64,000 nt of DNA, taken from the NCBI RefSeq assembly GCF_002794355.1, contig NZ_PGOI01000009.1:248001-312000 (forward strand). Direction: 5' to 3'. Source of the stretch: Pseudorhodobacter sp. MZDSW-24AT. GTDB lineage: Bacteria; Pseudomonadota; Alphaproteobacteria; Rhodobacterales; Rhodobacteraceae. This document shows positions 17,934 to 29,737 of this stretch, piece after piece (position 1 is the stretch's first letter; every line of letters begins with the position of its first letter). Under the pieces are notes generated by a model. The model did not search any database and was not told the origin of the DNA. It was given only the letters and a program-made list of their open reading frames with translations. The translations under genes were made by a program, and so were the position numbers.

Positions 17934-19682
17934 ATGGCGACACAACGCGCAACACAGGGCAGCTTCCGCGCCAGCGGTTTGCGTGTGCGTCTGGCCGTGT
18001 GGCAGGCCGCGCGCGGCCCGGTGGCCGAAGGCTTCACTTCTTCCCCCGAACCCCGCTCCATCGGCCTTTTTGCGCGCGGGCGGCAGTTGGTGGCGGGAAA
18101 TTTCCTGTTCGCGGGCCATCTGGTCGAAGCGCCCGGCACCAGCCTGTGGGACATCGCCCCCCCCGATGCCGATTTCGCCACCGAAATGCAGGGCTTTGGC
18201 TGGCTGGATGATCTGGCGGCCTTGGGCGATGCGCAGGCCCGCCAGCGCGCCCAAAGCTGGACGCAAGACTGGATCGCCCGCTATGGCGCAGGCAAGGGTC
18301 CGGGCTGGACGCCCGATCTGACCGGGCGGCGGGTGATCCGCTGGATTCACCACGCGCTCTTTCTGCTCAATGGCGCCGACAGCCCGGCGACGCAGGCCTA
18401 TTACCGGGTGCTCACCACCCAAACCCGGTATCTTGCACGCCACTGGGCGCGCTCGGCCCCCGGCCTGCCGCGCTTCGAGGCGCTGACAGGGCTGGTCTAT
18501 GCGGGCCTGTCGCTGATCGGGATGGGCGCGCTCGTTGCCCCCGCCGTCGCCGCGCTGTCGGCCGAAGCGCGGGCCGAAATCGACGCAGGCGGCGGCATCG
18601 CCACCCGCAACCCCGAAGAACTGCTCGAAGTCTTTACGCTGCTCAACTGGGCCGCGCAGGCGCTGTCCGAGTCGGGCCACCCTGTGCCCGCCGATCAGTT
18701 GGACGCGATTGAACGCATCGCGCCCACCTTGCGCGCCCTGCGCCATGCCGATGGCGGGCTCGCGCGCTTTCACGGCGGCGGCAAGGGCGCCGAAGGGCGG
18801 CTGGATCAGGCGCTGGCCACCGCAGGCATCCGCCCGCACAAGGCGCTGGGCCATGGCAATGCTCCGGCCATGGGCTTTGTGCGTCTGTCCGCCGGGCGCA
18901 CCTCGATCTTGCTTGATGCTGCCGCCCCGCCGGGCGGGCGCGCGGGCGGCTCGGCCCATGCCTCGACCCTTGCCATGGAAGTCACCTCCGGGCGCAGGCC
19001 GCTGGTCGTCAACTGTGGGTCGGGCGGGCCTTTTGGCACCGAATGGCGCATGGCCGGGCGGGCCACGCCCTCGCATTCCACGCTTTGCATCGATGGCGTC
19101 TCGTCCTCGCGCTTTGGCCCGGCGTCGGGCGTTGTGTTGCAGGAACGCGCTGCCGTTCTGACCCTGCGCCAGCAGGCCACCGCCGATGGGGCCGCCCTGC
19201 ATGCCGCCCATGACGGTTGGGCGCAGACCCATGGGCTGACCCATGCCCGCGATCTGGCGCTGTCATCCGATGGTCGCCATATCGCCGGAACCGACACGCT
19301 GATCTCGCTCAACCCCCAAGGACGGGCGCGGTTTGAACGGGTGCTGGCCGCCACCGGCTTGCAGGGGGTGCCGTTTTCCATCCGCTTCCACCTGCACCCC
19401 GACACCGATTCGACACTCGACATGGGGGGCAACGCTGTTTCAGTTGCCTTGAAGTCGGGGGAAATCTGGGTGTTCCGCCACAGCAGCACCGCCAAACTGG
19501 CGCTGGAGCCTTCGGTCTATCTGGAACGCGGGCGGCTGAAGCCGCGTGCGACCAAACAGATCGTGCTTTCTGGGCACGCTGCCGAGATTGAAACCCGTAT
19601 CGGCTGGACCTTGGCCAAAGCACAGGATACTCCGCTGGCCATCCGCGATCTGGACCGCGATGATCCCCCGGTCCCCCTCTGA
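17934..19682 (+). CDS. Heparinase II/III family protein
   Basis: 582-residue protein with the heparinase II/III layout: an alpha-helical N-terminal half (alpha-alpha toroid-like) and a C-terminal beta-rich half with [35 protein letters not shown] and SSSRFG, the family signature region. Members cleave acidic polysaccharides by elimination, but this short group lacks a signal peptide and has no proven substrate. The ATG at 17934 was taken because a TTG start 51 nt upstream has no ribosome-binding site. It lies 14 nt before purH. Confidence 0.85.
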   Translation: MATQRATQGSFRASGLRVRLAVWQAARGPVAEGFTSSPEPRSIGLFARGRQLVAGNFLFAGHLVEAPGTSLWDIAPPDADFATEMQGFGWLDDLAALGDAQARQRAQSWTQDWIARYGAGKGPGWTPDLTGRRVIRWIHHALFLLNGADSPATQAYYRVLTTQTRYLARHWARSAPGLPRFEALTGLVYAGLSLIGMGALVAPAVAALSAEARAEIDAGGGIATRNPEELLEVFTLLNWAAQALSESGHPVPADQLDAIERIAPTLRALRHADGGLARFHGGGKGAEGRLDQALATAGIRPHKALGHGNAPAMGFVRLSAGRTSILLDAAAPPGGRAGGSAHASTLAMEVTSGRRPLVVNCGSGGPFGTEWRMAGRATPSHSTLCIDGVSSSRFGPASGVVLQERAAVLTLRQQATADGAALHAAHDGWAQTHGLTHARDLALSSDGRHIAGTDTLISLNPQGRARFERVLAATGLQGVPFSIRFHLHPDTDSTLDMGGNAVSVALKSGEIWVFRHSSTAKLALEPSVYLERGRLKPRATKQIVLSGHAAEIETRIGWTLAKAQDTPLAIRDLDRDDPPVPL

Positions 19683-19696
19683 CCAAAGGGCTGCCC

Positions 19697-21283
<1,587 letters not shown>

Positions 21284-21287
21284 TCCC

Positions 21288-21806
21288 ATGCGCACCGCTG
21301 CCCTCACCGCGATTGTCACCTTCGTTCTGGATCAGGTCAGCAAACTGGCCGTGGTCCAAGGCCTGAACCTGATCGAACGCGGCGTGATCGAGGTGGTGCC
21401 GCCGTTTCTTGTGTTCCGCATGGCGTGGAACCGGGGCATCAACTTTGGCCTTCTGGCCAATGATGCCGATCTGGTGCGCTGGGGGCTTGTGGTGGTGTCG
21501 CTGGCGATCTCGGCTTGGGTGTGGGTCTGGGTCCGGCGCGAAAATCCGGGCCGCTGGGCGCAAATCTCGGCGGGCCTGCTGGTCGGGGGCGCCTTGGGCA
21601 ATGTGATCGACCGCGTGATCTATGGCGCGGTCGCCGATTTCCTGAACATGTCCTGCTGCGGCGTTGAAAACCCCTATGCCTTCAACGTGGCCGACATCGC
21701 CATCTTTGCCGGGGCGGCGGGGCTGGTGCTGTTCACGGGCGGCGGCACCAAGGGCGGCGGCAAGGACAAACCGCCCTCGCGCGCCGCGCGCCGAAAGACC
21801 CCGTGA
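21288..21806 (+). CDS. lspA: Lipoprotein signal peptidase (signal peptidase II)
   Basis: 172-residue inner-membrane aspartyl protease that removes signal peptides from prolipoproteins. Four hydrophobic segments are visible. Catalytic aspartates lie in [15 protein letters not shown] and FNVADIAI, the two conserved LspA motifs. A basic Lys/Arg tail ends the protein. The ATG at 21288 gives the standard length; the longer frame would overlap purH. A DUF3035 lipoprotein, a likely substrate, is encoded next. Confidence 0.96.
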   Translation: MRTAALTAIVTFVLDQVSKLAVVQGLNLIERGVIEVVPPFLVFRMAWNRGINFGLLANDADLVRWGLVVVSLAISAWVWVWVRRENPGRWAQISAGLLVGGALGNVIDRVIYGAVADFLNMSCCGVENPYAFNVADIAIFAGAAGLVLFTGGGTKGGGKDKPPSRAARRKTP

Positions 21807-21858
21807 CGCGGGGCATGGATTGCGTTAAGACGGGGCAACGGACTTGGTGGAGGCGATG

Positions 21859-22374
21859 ATGCAGACAGCTCGGATAATCCTCGCGGTAAGCTGCGCGGCG
21901 CTTCTGGCTGGCTGCGGCAATGGCGGTGACGGGCCGCAGCTCATGAACATCCGCTCCACCACCGCCGGGCCGGACGAATTCGGCATCCTGCCGCCCAAGC
22001 CGCTGGAAATGCCCACGGATCTGGCGCAACTGCCCGAACCCACCCCGGGCGGCACCAATCGCACCGATCCCACGCCTGAAGCCGATGCCATCCTTGCGCT
22101 GGGCGGAAATCCGGGGGCAGGGGCGGGGCTGGATGCGGGTCTGGTCGCGCATGTCACCCGCTTTGGCGTGGCACCGGGCATCCGGCAAACCGTGGCCTCC
22201 GAAGATCTGCAATGGCGGCGCGACAACAACGGCCGCGTGCTGGAACGCCTGTTCAACGTGAACGTCTATTACCGCGCCTATGAAGATCAGGCGCTGGATC
22301 AGCAGGCCGAGCTGGGCCGCTGGCGGCAACGCGGCGTGCGCACGCCTTCTGCCCCGCCCCCCCCGGCCGAGTGA
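21859..22374 (+). CDS. DUF3035 lipoprotein
   Basis: 171-residue predicted lipoprotein with lipobox LLAGC (Cys 19) and the DUF3035 core: FGILPPKPLEMP, a Pro-rich NRTDPTPEADA stretch and LQWRRDNNGRVLERLF. Two adjacent in-frame ATGs exist; the second has GGAGG 5 nt upstream. Function unknown. It lies between lspA and two M16 peptidases, a common Rhodobacteraceae arrangement. Confidence 0.85.
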   Translation: MQTARIILAVSCAALLAGCGNGGDGPQLMNIRSTTAGPDEFGILPPKPLEMPTDLAQLPEPTPGGTNRTDPTPEADAILALGGNPGAGAGLDAGLVAHVTRFGVAPGIRQTVASEDLQWRRDNNGRVLERLFNVNVYYRAYEDQALDQQAELGRWRQRGVRTPSAPPPPAE

Positions 22375-22403
22375 TCGGCAAACCTTTGGTCACATTGGCG
22401 TAG

Positions 22404-22421
22404 GCGGGGCTTGCACCCCGC
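22404..22421 (+). terminator. Possible hairpin between DUF3035 and M16 genes
   Basis: GCGGGG (22404-22409) pairs with CCCCGC (22416-22421) across a 6-nt loop. No T-tract follows, so intrinsic termination is doubtful. Confidence 0.3.
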
Positions 22422-22468
22422 GCCGCAGGGCGTAGCTTTGTCGGGCAACGATCAAGGATTTCCCCGCA

Positions 22469-23938
22469 ATGCTGCCCCGGACCCTGTCGCGCTCCCTTGC
22501 GTTCTGCCTGCTTACCGCTGCGCCCGCACTGGCGCAGGATGTCACCAGCTTTCAGCTTGAGAACGGCTTGGATGTGGTGGTGATCGAAGATCACCGCGCC
22601 CCCGCCGTGACCCAGATGGTCTGGTATCGCACCGGCGCCGCGGATGAGGCGCCGGGCCGCTCCGGCATCGCGCATTTTCTGGAACACCTGATGTTCAAGG
22701 GCACCGAAACCCTTGCGCCGGGTGAATTCTCCGCCACGGTCGAGGCGCAGGGCGGCAATGACAACGCCTTCACCAGCTGGGATTACACCGCCTATTTCCA
22801 GCGCGTCGCCGCCGACCGGCTGGACCTGATGATGAAGCTGGAAGCCGACCGGATGCGCAATCTGCAAATCTCGGAAGATGACATCACCACCGAACGGGCC
22901 GTCATCATCGAAGAGCGCAAGCAGCGCACCGAAAGCAGCCCCGCCGCGCTGTTGCAAGAACAGATGCGCGCCGCGCAGTTCCTGAACCACCCCTACGGCA
23001 TCCCGATCATCGGCTGGAAGCACGAGATGGAACAGCTCAGCCGTCAGGATGCGCTGGACCATTACGCCCGCTTCTACGCGCCCAACAACGCCATTCTGGT
23101 GGTGGCCGGCGATGTCACGCCCGAGGCCGTGCGCGAGATGGCGCAAACCCATTACGGCCCGCTGGCGCCGTCGGATGCGATCACCCCGCGCCTCCGCCCG
23201 GCCGAGCCGCCGCAACTGGCCGAACGCCGCCTGACGCTGTCGGATGCGCGGGTGTCCGAACCCTATGTCCTGCGCACCTATCTTGCGCCCGAACGCAACC
23301 CCGGCGATCAGGCACAGGCCGCCGCGCTCTCCATTCTGGCCGAGCTTCTGGGCGGGTCGGGGCAAACCTCGCTGTTTGCCCAAGATCTGCAATTCGGCCC
23401 CGATCCGGTGGCGGTGTTCTCTTCGGCCTATTACGACGGCACCGCGCTGGACCATGCCACTTTCGGCCTTGTCGTGGTCCCGGTCCCCGGTGTCGATCTG
23501 GCCACCGCCGAGGCCGCGATGGACGCGGTGATCGCCAAGTTCATCGAAACCGGCCCCGATCCGGATGATTTCGCGCGCATCAAAACCCAGATCCGCGCCG
23601 ATCAGATCTATGCGCGTGACAACAGCGATGGCCTTGCCCGCCGCTATGGCGAGGCGCTGGCCGTGGGCCTGAGCGTGCAGGATGTGCAGGATTGGCCTGC
23701 CGTGCTGGACGCCGTCACCGCCGAACAGGTGCAACAGGCCGCGCGGGACGTGCTCAACCGCAATGCCGCTGTCACCGGCTGGCTGATGCCCGCCGCCGAA
23801 CCTGCCGCCGAATCTTCGGCCGACTCTTCCGCCGACTCTGCCCCCGCATCTGGCGCGCAACCTGCCGCCGAAGCCGCGCCCGCGCCACAGGCGCCCGCCG
23901 AACCCGTCGACTCCCCCCTGCCGGAGGCTGCCGAATGA
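22469..23938 (+). CDS. M16 zinc peptidase, catalytic subunit
   Basis: 489-residue pitrilysin-family metallopeptidase with a signal peptide ending in APALAQ. The inverted zinc motif HxxEH is present as HFLEH, with the distal Glu in ITTERAVIIEER. The C-terminal ~50 residues are a low-complexity Ala/Pro/Ser/Glu tail, probably disordered. AAGGA precedes the ATG. The stop overlaps the next gene, a non-catalytic partner, so the two probably assemble as a periplasmic heterodimer similar to mitochondrial processing peptidase. Confidence 0.92.
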   Translation: MLPRTLSRSLAFCLLTAAPALAQDVTSFQLENGLDVVVIEDHRAPAVTQMVWYRTGAADEAPGRSGIAHFLEHLMFKGTETLAPGEFSATVEAQGGNDNAFTSWDYTAYFQRVAADRLDLMMKLEADRMRNLQISEDDITTERAVIIEERKQRTESSPAALLQEQMRAAQFLNHPYGIPIIGWKHEMEQLSRQDALDHYARFYAPNNAILVVAGDVTPEAVREMAQTHYGPLAPSDAITPRLRPAEPPQLAERRLTLSDARVSEPYVLRTYLAPERNPGDQAQAAALSILAELLGGSGQTSLFAQDLQFGPDPVAVFSSAYYDGTALDHATFGLVVVPVPGVDLATAEAAMDAVIAKFIETGPDPDDFARIKTQIRADQIYARDNSDGLARRYGEALAVGLSVQDVQDWPAVLDAVTAEQVQQAARDVLNRNAAVTGWLMPAAEPAAESSADSSADSAPASGAQPAAEAAPAPQAPAEPVDSPLPEAAE

Positions 23939-25251
23939 ACATCCTGCGCACTGCGGCCTTGCTTCTGGCCTTTGCCCTTCCCGCCCATGCTGAGATCGAG
24001 ATCCAGACCGTCACCTCGCCCGGCGGAATCACCGCTTGGCTGGCCCCGGAACCCGGCATTCCCTTCACCGCGCTGGAAGTCCGCTTTCGCGGCGGCACCT
24101 CGCTCGATGCCGAAGGCAAGCGCGGCGCGGTCAATCTGATGACCGCGCTGATCGAAGAGGGGACGGGCGATCTTGATTCCGTCGGCTTTGCCCGCGCCCG
24201 CGATTCGCTGGCCGCCGCCTACAGCTTCTCCTCGGATCAGGACAGCCTTGGCGTCTCGGCCCGCTTTCTGACCGAAAACCGCGATGCGGCGGTCGATCTC
24301 TTGCGCCGCGCCCTGACCGAGCCGCGCTTTGACCAAGACGCGATTGACCGTGTGCGCGGCCAAGTGCTGGCGGGCCTGCGGCAGGATGCCAAGGACCCCG
24401 GCACCTTGGCCAGCCAGCGTCTGCGCGCCATGGCCTTTGGCGACCACCCCTATGCCACCAGCGGCGATGGCACCCTCGAGTCGGTCACGGCGCTTTCGCG
24501 CGAAGATATCCTTGCCGCCCACCGCGCCACCCTTGCCCGCGACCGCGTGTATGTGGCGGCGGCAGGCGATATCACCGCCGAAGAGCTTGGCCCCTTGCTG
24601 GATACCCTGCTGGGCGGCTTGCCCGAAACCGGGGCGCCCCTCGTGGACCGTGCGCCGATGAACCTGACAGGCGGCATTACCGTGCAGGACTTTCCCGGCC
24701 CGCAAGCCACCGTGCTGTTCGGCCATCAGGGCATCAAGCGCGATGACCCAGATTTCTTCGCGGCCTCGATCCTGAATGAAATCTTGGGCGGCGGCCGCTT
24801 TTCCGCCCGCCTGATGACAGAGGTGCGCGACCGCCGGGGCCTGACCTATGGCATCGGCAGCTATCTGGTCGGCTATGATCAGGCCGAATTGCTGATGGGT
24901 CAGTTCTCTTCGGCCAATGCCACCGTGGGGCAGGCGATCGAGGTGATCCGCGACGAATGGCGCAAGATTGCCACCGAAGGCGTCAGCGCCGAAGATCTGG
25001 AGCGGACAAAGACCTATCTCACCGGCAGCTATCCGCTGCGCTTTGACGGCAACACGCCGATTGCCTCCATGCTGGTCGGGATGCAGATGATCGGCCTTGA
25101 CCCCGATTATCCCAAAACCCGCAATGCCAAGGTCGAGGCGGTGACGCTGGAGGATGTCAAACGCGTGGCCGCCACCTTGTTCCGCGAAGGCGACCTGCGC
25201 TTTGTCGTGGTGGGCCAACCCGAAGGCGTCACCTCCACCGACGGGCCGTAA
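23935..25251 (+). CDS. M16 family partner subunit, HxxEH motif lost
   Basis: 438-residue M16-fold protein with a signal peptide ending in LPAHAE. The expected zinc site is replaced by a KRGAVNLMTALIEEG-type segment, so it is probably catalytically inactive and helps substrate binding. The glycine-rich loop (ILNEILGGGRFSARLM) and the RGLTYGIGSYL strand are retained as in processing-peptidase alpha-type subunits. ATGA overlap with the catalytic subunit supports coupled, roughly equal synthesis. Confidence 0.9.
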   Translation: MNILRTAALLLAFALPAHAEIEIQTVTSPGGITAWLAPEPGIPFTALEVRFRGGTSLDAEGKRGAVNLMTALIEEGTGDLDSVGFARARDSLAAAYSFSSDQDSLGVSARFLTENRDAAVDLLRRALTEPRFDQDAIDRVRGQVLAGLRQDAKDPGTLASQRLRAMAFGDHPYATSGDGTLESVTALSREDILAAHRATLARDRVYVAAAGDITAEELGPLLDTLLGGLPETGAPLVDRAPMNLTGGITVQDFPGPQATVLFGHQGIKRDDPDFFAASILNEILGGGRFSARLMTEVRDRRGLTYGIGSYLVGYDQAELLMGQFSSANATVGQAIEVIRDEWRKIATEGVSAEDLERTKTYLTGSYPLRFDGNTPIASMLVGMQMIGLDPDYPKTRNAKVEAVTLEDVKRVAATLFREGDLRFVVVGQPEGVTSTDGP

Positions 25252-25302
25252 GGGGCTGCGAATCTGTGGCCCTCCCGCGTGTGGGGTGCTAGACTTGGGG
25301 GT

Positions 25303-27156
25303 ATGAACATTCCGACCCCCAATATATCCACAGATCGGCCAGAGGCTGGCTCTGACACGCGCCCCATCATCCGCCCGCTGGACGAGGCGGCGATCAACCG
25401 CATCGCCGCCGGTGAAGTGGTGGAACGCCCGGCCTCGGCGGTCAAGGAGTTGGTGGAAAACGCGCTCGATGCCGGGGCCACCCGCATCGCGGTGGATTTC
25501 GCCGATGGCGGAAAGACCCTGATCCGCGTCACCGATGATGGCTGCGGCATGACCGCCGCCGATCTGCCGCTGGCCATCGCCCGCCATGCCACTTCCAAGA
25601 TCGACGGGTCGGACCTGCTCAACATCCACAGCTTCGGCTTCCGGGGCGAGGCGCTGGCCTCGCTTGGCTCGGTCGGGCGGCTGACCCTCACGTCCCGGGC
25701 CCAAGGCCATGACGCGGCGCAGATCACCGTGGCCGGGGGCCGCATGGCCGAGGTGCGCCCCGCCGCGCTGACGCGGGGCACCGTGGTCGAACTGCGCGAT
25801 CTGTTCTATGCCACGCCCGCGCGGCTGAAGTTCCTGCGCACCGACCGCGCCGAAGCGCAGGCGATTGCCGAGGTGCTGCGCCGCCTCGCCATGGCCGAGC
25901 CGCATGTGGGCTTCACGCTGACCGATACCACCGGGGGCGACAGCCGCATCCTGTTCCGCGCCGATCCGCAATCGGGCGATTTCTTCGATGCGCTGCACGG
26001 GCGGCTGACCCGCATTCTGGGCGCGGATTTCACCCAGAACGCCCTGCGCATCGACATTCCGCGCGACGGGCTGCACCTCACGGGCTATGCCGCGCTGCCC
26101 ACCTATTCGCGCGGCTCGGGCGCGCAGCAATTCGTCTTCGTCAATGGCCGCCCGGTGCTGGACAAGCTGCTGCTTGGTGCGCTGCGGGTGGCCTATTACG
26201 ATTTCCTCTCGCGCGACCGGCACCCGGCGGCGGTGCTCAACCTGATCTGCGATCCGCAGCGGGTGGATGTGAACGTCCACCCCGCCAAGGCCGAGGTGCG
26301 CTTTCGCGAACCCGATGCCGCGCGCAGCCTCATCATCAGCGGCTTGCGCACCGCGCTGTCGGGCGCGGGTCATCGCGCCTCGTCGACCGTGGCCGATGAA
26401 ACCCTCGCCGCCTTTCGTCCGGAACGCCCGGCCTATCTGCCCGATCGCCCGTCACAAGCCAGCCTCCACCGCGCCTTCGCCTTTCAGGCGCCCGCCGTCG
26501 CTGCCCCGACCTTCGCCGAAGCCCCCGCCGCCCGGCTGGAAGAGCGCAGCGTGGCAAGCGATGACAGCGCGGTCAGCCATCCGCTTGGCGCCGCCCGCGC
26601 GCAGGTGCATGAAAACTACATCATCGCCCAAACCGAAACCGGCATCGTCATCGTCGACCAGCATGCCGCGCATGAGCGCCTTGTCTACGAACGCCTCAAA
26701 CGCCAGATGGCCGAGTCCGGGATCACCGCACAGGCGCTTCTGATCCCCGAAATCATCGAGCTTTCGCCCACCGATGCCGCCCGCCTGCTCGACGCCGCGC
26801 CCGCGCTGGCCGAAATCGGCCTGCGCGTCGAACCCTTTGGCGGCAGCGCCATTGCCGTGCGCGAAACCCCGGCCATCCTTGGCACCGTCAACGCCGCAGC
26901 CCTTGTCCGCGACGTGCTCGACGAACTTACCGAAGCGGGCCACAGCACCAACATCCGCGCCCGGATCGACGCCGTGCTCTCGCGCATGGCCTGCCACGGC
27001 TCCATCCGCTCGGGCCGCCAGATGCGCGCCGAGGAAATGAACGCGCTCCTGCGCGAGATGGAGGCAACGCCCCACTCTGGCCAATGCAACCATGGCCGCC
27101 CAACCTATGTGGAACTCAAGCTCCACGACATCGAACGGCTGTTCGGCCGCAGATGA
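25303..27156 (+). CDS. mutL: DNA mismatch repair protein MutL
   Basis: 617-residue GHKL ATPase that couples MutS mismatch recognition to strand removal. N-terminal motifs are KELVENALDAGA, DDGCGM, and GFRGEALASLGSV. A variable linker (about 350-430) leads to the C-terminal dimerisation domain. That domain has DQHAAHERLVYE near residue 451, matching the DQHA(X2)E(X4)E endonuclease motif, so this MutL probably nicks DNA itself, unlike the E. coli protein. Its stop overlaps the rmuC start (ATGA). Confidence 0.95.
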   Translation: MNIPTPNISTDRPEAGSDTRPIIRPLDEAAINRIAAGEVVERPASAVKELVENALDAGATRIAVDFADGGKTLIRVTDDGCGMTAADLPLAIARHATSKIDGSDLLNIHSFGFRGEALASLGSVGRLTLTSRAQGHDAAQITVAGGRMAEVRPAALTRGTVVELRDLFYATPARLKFLRTDRAEAQAIAEVLRRLAMAEPHVGFTLTDTTGGDSRILFRADPQSGDFFDALHGRLTRILGADFTQNALRIDIPRDGLHLTGYAALPTYSRGSGAQQFVFVNGRPVLDKLLLGALRVAYYDFLSRDRHPAAVLNLICDPQRVDVNVHPAKAEVRFREPDAARSLIISGLRTALSGAGHRASSTVADETLAAFRPERPAYLPDRPSQASLHRAFAFQAPAVAAPTFAEAPAARLEERSVASDDSAVSHPLGAARAQVHENYIIAQTETGIVIVDQHAAHERLVYERLKRQMAESGITAQALLIPEIIELSPTDAARLLDAAPALAEIGLRVEPFGGSAIAVRETPAILGTVNAAALVRDVLDELTEAGHSTNIRARIDAVLSRMACHGSIRSGRQMRAEEMNALLREMEATPHSGQCNHGRPTYVELKLHDIERLFGRR

Positions 27157-28301
27157 TCACCCTCTTCGGCCAAACCTTCGCCCCCACCGACCCCGAGGTT
27201 CTGCTCTTGGGCGGCATCCTCTTGCTGCTCTTGGTCTTCCTCGCCCTCATCCTGCGCGCGGCCGGGCGCTCGGCCACCTTGGCCGCCCCGGTGATGCGCG
27301 AATTGGGCTGGCTCAGCCAGCGGGTGCAGCAATTGGGCGATGGGCAGGAACGCCTTGCCGGTGGTCTGCACCATGTCTCCGAAGCGCAGGCCCATAGTCA
27401 AAGCGCCATGCTGCAAGTGATGGAACAGCGCCTTGCAGAGGTGTCCCGCCAGATGACCGAGTCGCTGCACGGCACCTCCACCCGCACCGCCCGCTCTTTG
27501 GGCGAATTGCAGCAGCGGCTGCAAACCATCGACCGCGCGCAGGCCAATATCGAAAAGCTTTCGGGCAATGTGCTCTCGTTGCAGGACATCCTGTCCAACA
27601 AGCAAACCCGTGGCGCCTTTGGCGAGATCCAGTTGCATGACATCGTGCAAAAGGCCCTGCCGCGCGATTCTTACACGATGCAGGCCACGCTTTCGAACAA
27701 CCGCCGCGCCGATTGCCTGATCCACCTGCCGCAACCGCCCGGCCCCTTGGTGATTGACGCGAAGTTTCCGCTCGAAGCCTATGAGGCCTTGCGCCGCGCC
27801 GAAACCCCGCGTCAGGCGCAAGAGGCCGCCAGCTTGCTGCGCGGCGCCGTGCGCCAGCACATCCGTGCGATTTCCGAAAAATACATCGTCGAGGGCGAAA
27901 CCGCCGATGGCGCGCTGATGTTCCTGCCGTCCGAGGCGGTCTATGCCGAATTGCACGCCAACTTCCCCGATGTGGTGCGCGAAGGCTTTGCTGCCAAGGT
28001 CTGGATCGTGTCGCCCACCACCTGCATGGCCACGCTCAACACCATGCGCGCCGTGCTGAAAGATGCGCGGATGCGCGAACAGGCAGGGGCGATCCGCAAG
28101 GAACTGGCGCTCCTCTATGCCGATGTCGATCGGCTGGGCACACGGGTGGAAAACCTTGACCGCCATTTCGGACAGGCGGCCAAGGATCTGGAAGAAATCA
28201 AGATCAGCTCGGAAAAGGCCACCAAACGCGCCCGGCGGCTTGACAATTTCGATTTCGAGGAAATCGCCACCCCGGTCATCCCGTCGCGCGCGGCAGAATG
28301 A
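27153..28301 (+). CDS. rmuC: RmuC-family DNA recombination protein
   Basis: 382-residue RmuC homologue: N-terminal membrane segment (about 12-33), a coiled-coil region (about 55-145), and the RmuC nuclease-like domain with NKQTRGAFGEIQL, DAKFPLEAYEAL and FLPSEAVYAEL. RmuC proteins limit inverted-repeat-induced rearrangements in E. coli. The ATG overlaps the mutL stop, placing two genome-stability genes in one transcript. Confidence 0.93.
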   Translation: MITLFGQTFAPTDPEVLLLGGILLLLLVFLALILRAAGRSATLAAPVMRELGWLSQRVQQLGDGQERLAGGLHHVSEAQAHSQSAMLQVMEQRLAEVSRQMTESLHGTSTRTARSLGELQQRLQTIDRAQANIEKLSGNVLSLQDILSNKQTRGAFGEIQLHDIVQKALPRDSYTMQATLSNNRRADCLIHLPQPPGPLVIDAKFPLEAYEALRRAETPRQAQEAASLLRGAVRQHIRAISEKYIVEGETADGALMFLPSEAVYAELHANFPDVVREGFAAKVWIVSPTTCMATLNTMRAVLKDARMREQAGAIRKELALLYADVDRLGTRVENLDRHFGQAAKDLEEIKISSEKATKRARRLDNFDFEEIATPVIPSRAAE

Positions 28302-28323
28302 CCCGGCCGATAAGCCCCGCGCG

Positions 28324-28968
28324 TCAGATTCGGAAGAAGGGCTGTGCCAGACGCGGCAACAGCGCGTTGAACTTCAGCGCCCCTTGCGTGGCGGCCAGAC
28401 AGATGCAATCCGCCCCCGCTTCGGCCACGGGCGTATGCTCGACCGAGGCATCGGCAATTTCAATGTCGCCGCGTCCGAAGCGGTCCGCCTCATCGCGGAA
28501 AGCGCCTTGCAGCACCAGCGTCAGCTCGACCCCGCGATGGCCATGGTCAGGCATCGCCGCCCCCGCCGGGATATACAGCAAACGGGCCGAAGCCCCCTTG
28601 TCCCCCGTGGGCAAGATCGCCTGCCGCACCCCCATGCCAAGGGCGCGCCATTTCACCGCCTCCAGCCCGCCGCCGACATAATCCAGCACCGGCGCCGGAA
28701 GCACCCGGTCGGTCCGTGGCCGCAGCGGGGCGGTCATCTGCGTCAGCCCGTCAATCCGCGCCAGACAGGCCGCCAGACTGCCCTCGTCCATCTCGCAGGT
28801 GCTGTCTTCGATCACCGCGCCGCCCAGCGCGTCAAAGGCCATCGACCGTGCGCGGCATTCGTCACACAGCGACAGATGTGCCGCGATCACAAGGTTGAAC
28901 GCCTCGGGCAGATCTGCTGCCGCATAGGCCATCAACAATTCATCCGACAGGTGGTGCTTGATCGTCAT
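28324..28968 (-). CDS. chrR: ChrR-type zinc anti-sigma factor of RpoE
   Basis: 214-residue zinc anti-sigma factor. The ZAS domain has H6, H31, C35 and C38 (HLSLCDEC), the zinc-binding set known for Rhodobacter ChrR. The C-terminal cupin domain has H142, H144, E148 (DHGHRGVELTLVLQG) and H178. In R. sphaeroides ChrR releases RpoE on exposure to singlet oxygen, and the cupin is needed for that response. The start overlaps the rpoE stop (ATGA). Confidence 0.95.
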   Translation of the reverse strand: MTIKHHLSDELLMAYAAADLPEAFNLVIAAHLSLCDECRARSMAFDALGGAVIEDSTCEMDEGSLAACLARIDGLTQMTAPLRPRTDRVLPAPVLDYVGGGLEAVKWRALGMGVRQAILPTGDKGASARLLYIPAGAAMPDHGHRGVELTLVLQGAFRDEADRFGRGDIEIADASVEHTPVAEAGADCICLAATQGALKFNALLPRLAQPFFRI

Positions 28969-29528
28969 TTTTCGGGTGCCTTCACGTCCATCTGATGGCG
29001 CAACCGGTCCAGCGCCAGCCGTATCCGCGATTTGATCGTGCCAAGGGGCAATCCGGTTTCGGCGGCAATCTCGCTGTGCGAGAGGTCACCGAAATAGGCC
29101 CGTTCGATCAACGCGCGCTGTTTCAAGGGCAGCTGGGACAAAGCCTCGCCCAGCCGTTGGGTTTCCTGCTGTGCCTCGAACACCTCGGCCTGATCAGGTT
29201 CAGGCTCTGGCCCCCAAGGCAGATCTTCCGGCTCGGGACGGCGCGATTTGCGCAGCGCGTCGATCCGTCGGTTGCGGGCGATGGTGAACACCCAAGTGGC
29301 CACCGACGCCCGTTCGGCGTCAAACAGGCGCGCCTTTTGCCACAGCGTTGCCATGACGTCTTGCGCACATTCCTCGGCCAGCGCCTCGGTGGCGCCGGAT
29401 TTCATCAAGAAGGCTTTCACGCGGGGCGCGAAATGCCGGAACAACGCAGCAAAAGCGGCCCTGTCCTGATGGTCACGCACCCGGAACACCAAGGCCGACC
29501 AATCCATCTGCTCTGCTTCCGCTGCCAC
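28965..29528 (-). CDS. rpoE: ECF sigma factor RpoE (singlet-oxygen response)
   Basis: 187-residue ECF sigma factor. Region 2 is seen as FLMKSGATEALAEECAQDV and ATWVFTIARNRRIDALRK, region 4 as LPLKQRALIERAYFGDLS and GLPLGTIKSRIRLALDRLR. It drives genes protecting against singlet oxygen. The start is uncertain: GTG at 29528 has AAGGGA 8 nt upstream and gives the family length. ATG at 29507 or 29618 are alternatives; the longer form adds a basic leader lying next to the promoter. It is co-transcribed with chrR. Confidence 0.93.
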   Translation of the reverse strand: MAAEAEQMDWSALVFRVRDHQDRAAFAALFRHFAPRVKAFLMKSGATEALAEECAQDVMATLWQKARLFDAERASVATWVFTIARNRRIDALRKSRRPEPEDLPWGPEPEPDQAEVFEAQQETQRLGEALSQLPLKQRALIERAYFGDLSHSEIAAETGLPLGTIKSRIRLALDRLRHQMDVKAPEK

Positions 29529-29640
29529 GCGCAGGTTCCCTTTCTTCCGGCCCGCACGGGCCCGACCCGCAGCATAAAGCTGTGGCGGCACAGGCGCATC
29601 CGGTTTCTCGGGGCTCATGGCATCGAACATCATACCCTGT

Positions 29641-29667
29641 CTACGCGCCAGAACACCGGTCGGATCA
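29641..29667 (-). promoter_or_regulatory. Sigma-E promoter of rpoE-chrR
   Basis: TGATCC (minus strand, 29667-29662) followed after 17 nt by GTAGAC. TGATCC is the established -35 element of Rhodobacter sigma-E promoters, so rpoE is probably autoregulated. Confidence 0.75.
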
Positions 29668-29737
29668 CATTTTGCACAATTGCGGTGAAAAATCTGCCAT
29701 GACGCAGAGGAGCCGCCAAGCTGCCTTGTGGGAAACC

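Noticed and set aside
23644-26373. 909-codon minus-strand open frame
   Set aside because: Antisense to both M16 genes and mutL, all of which have clear motifs on the plus strand.
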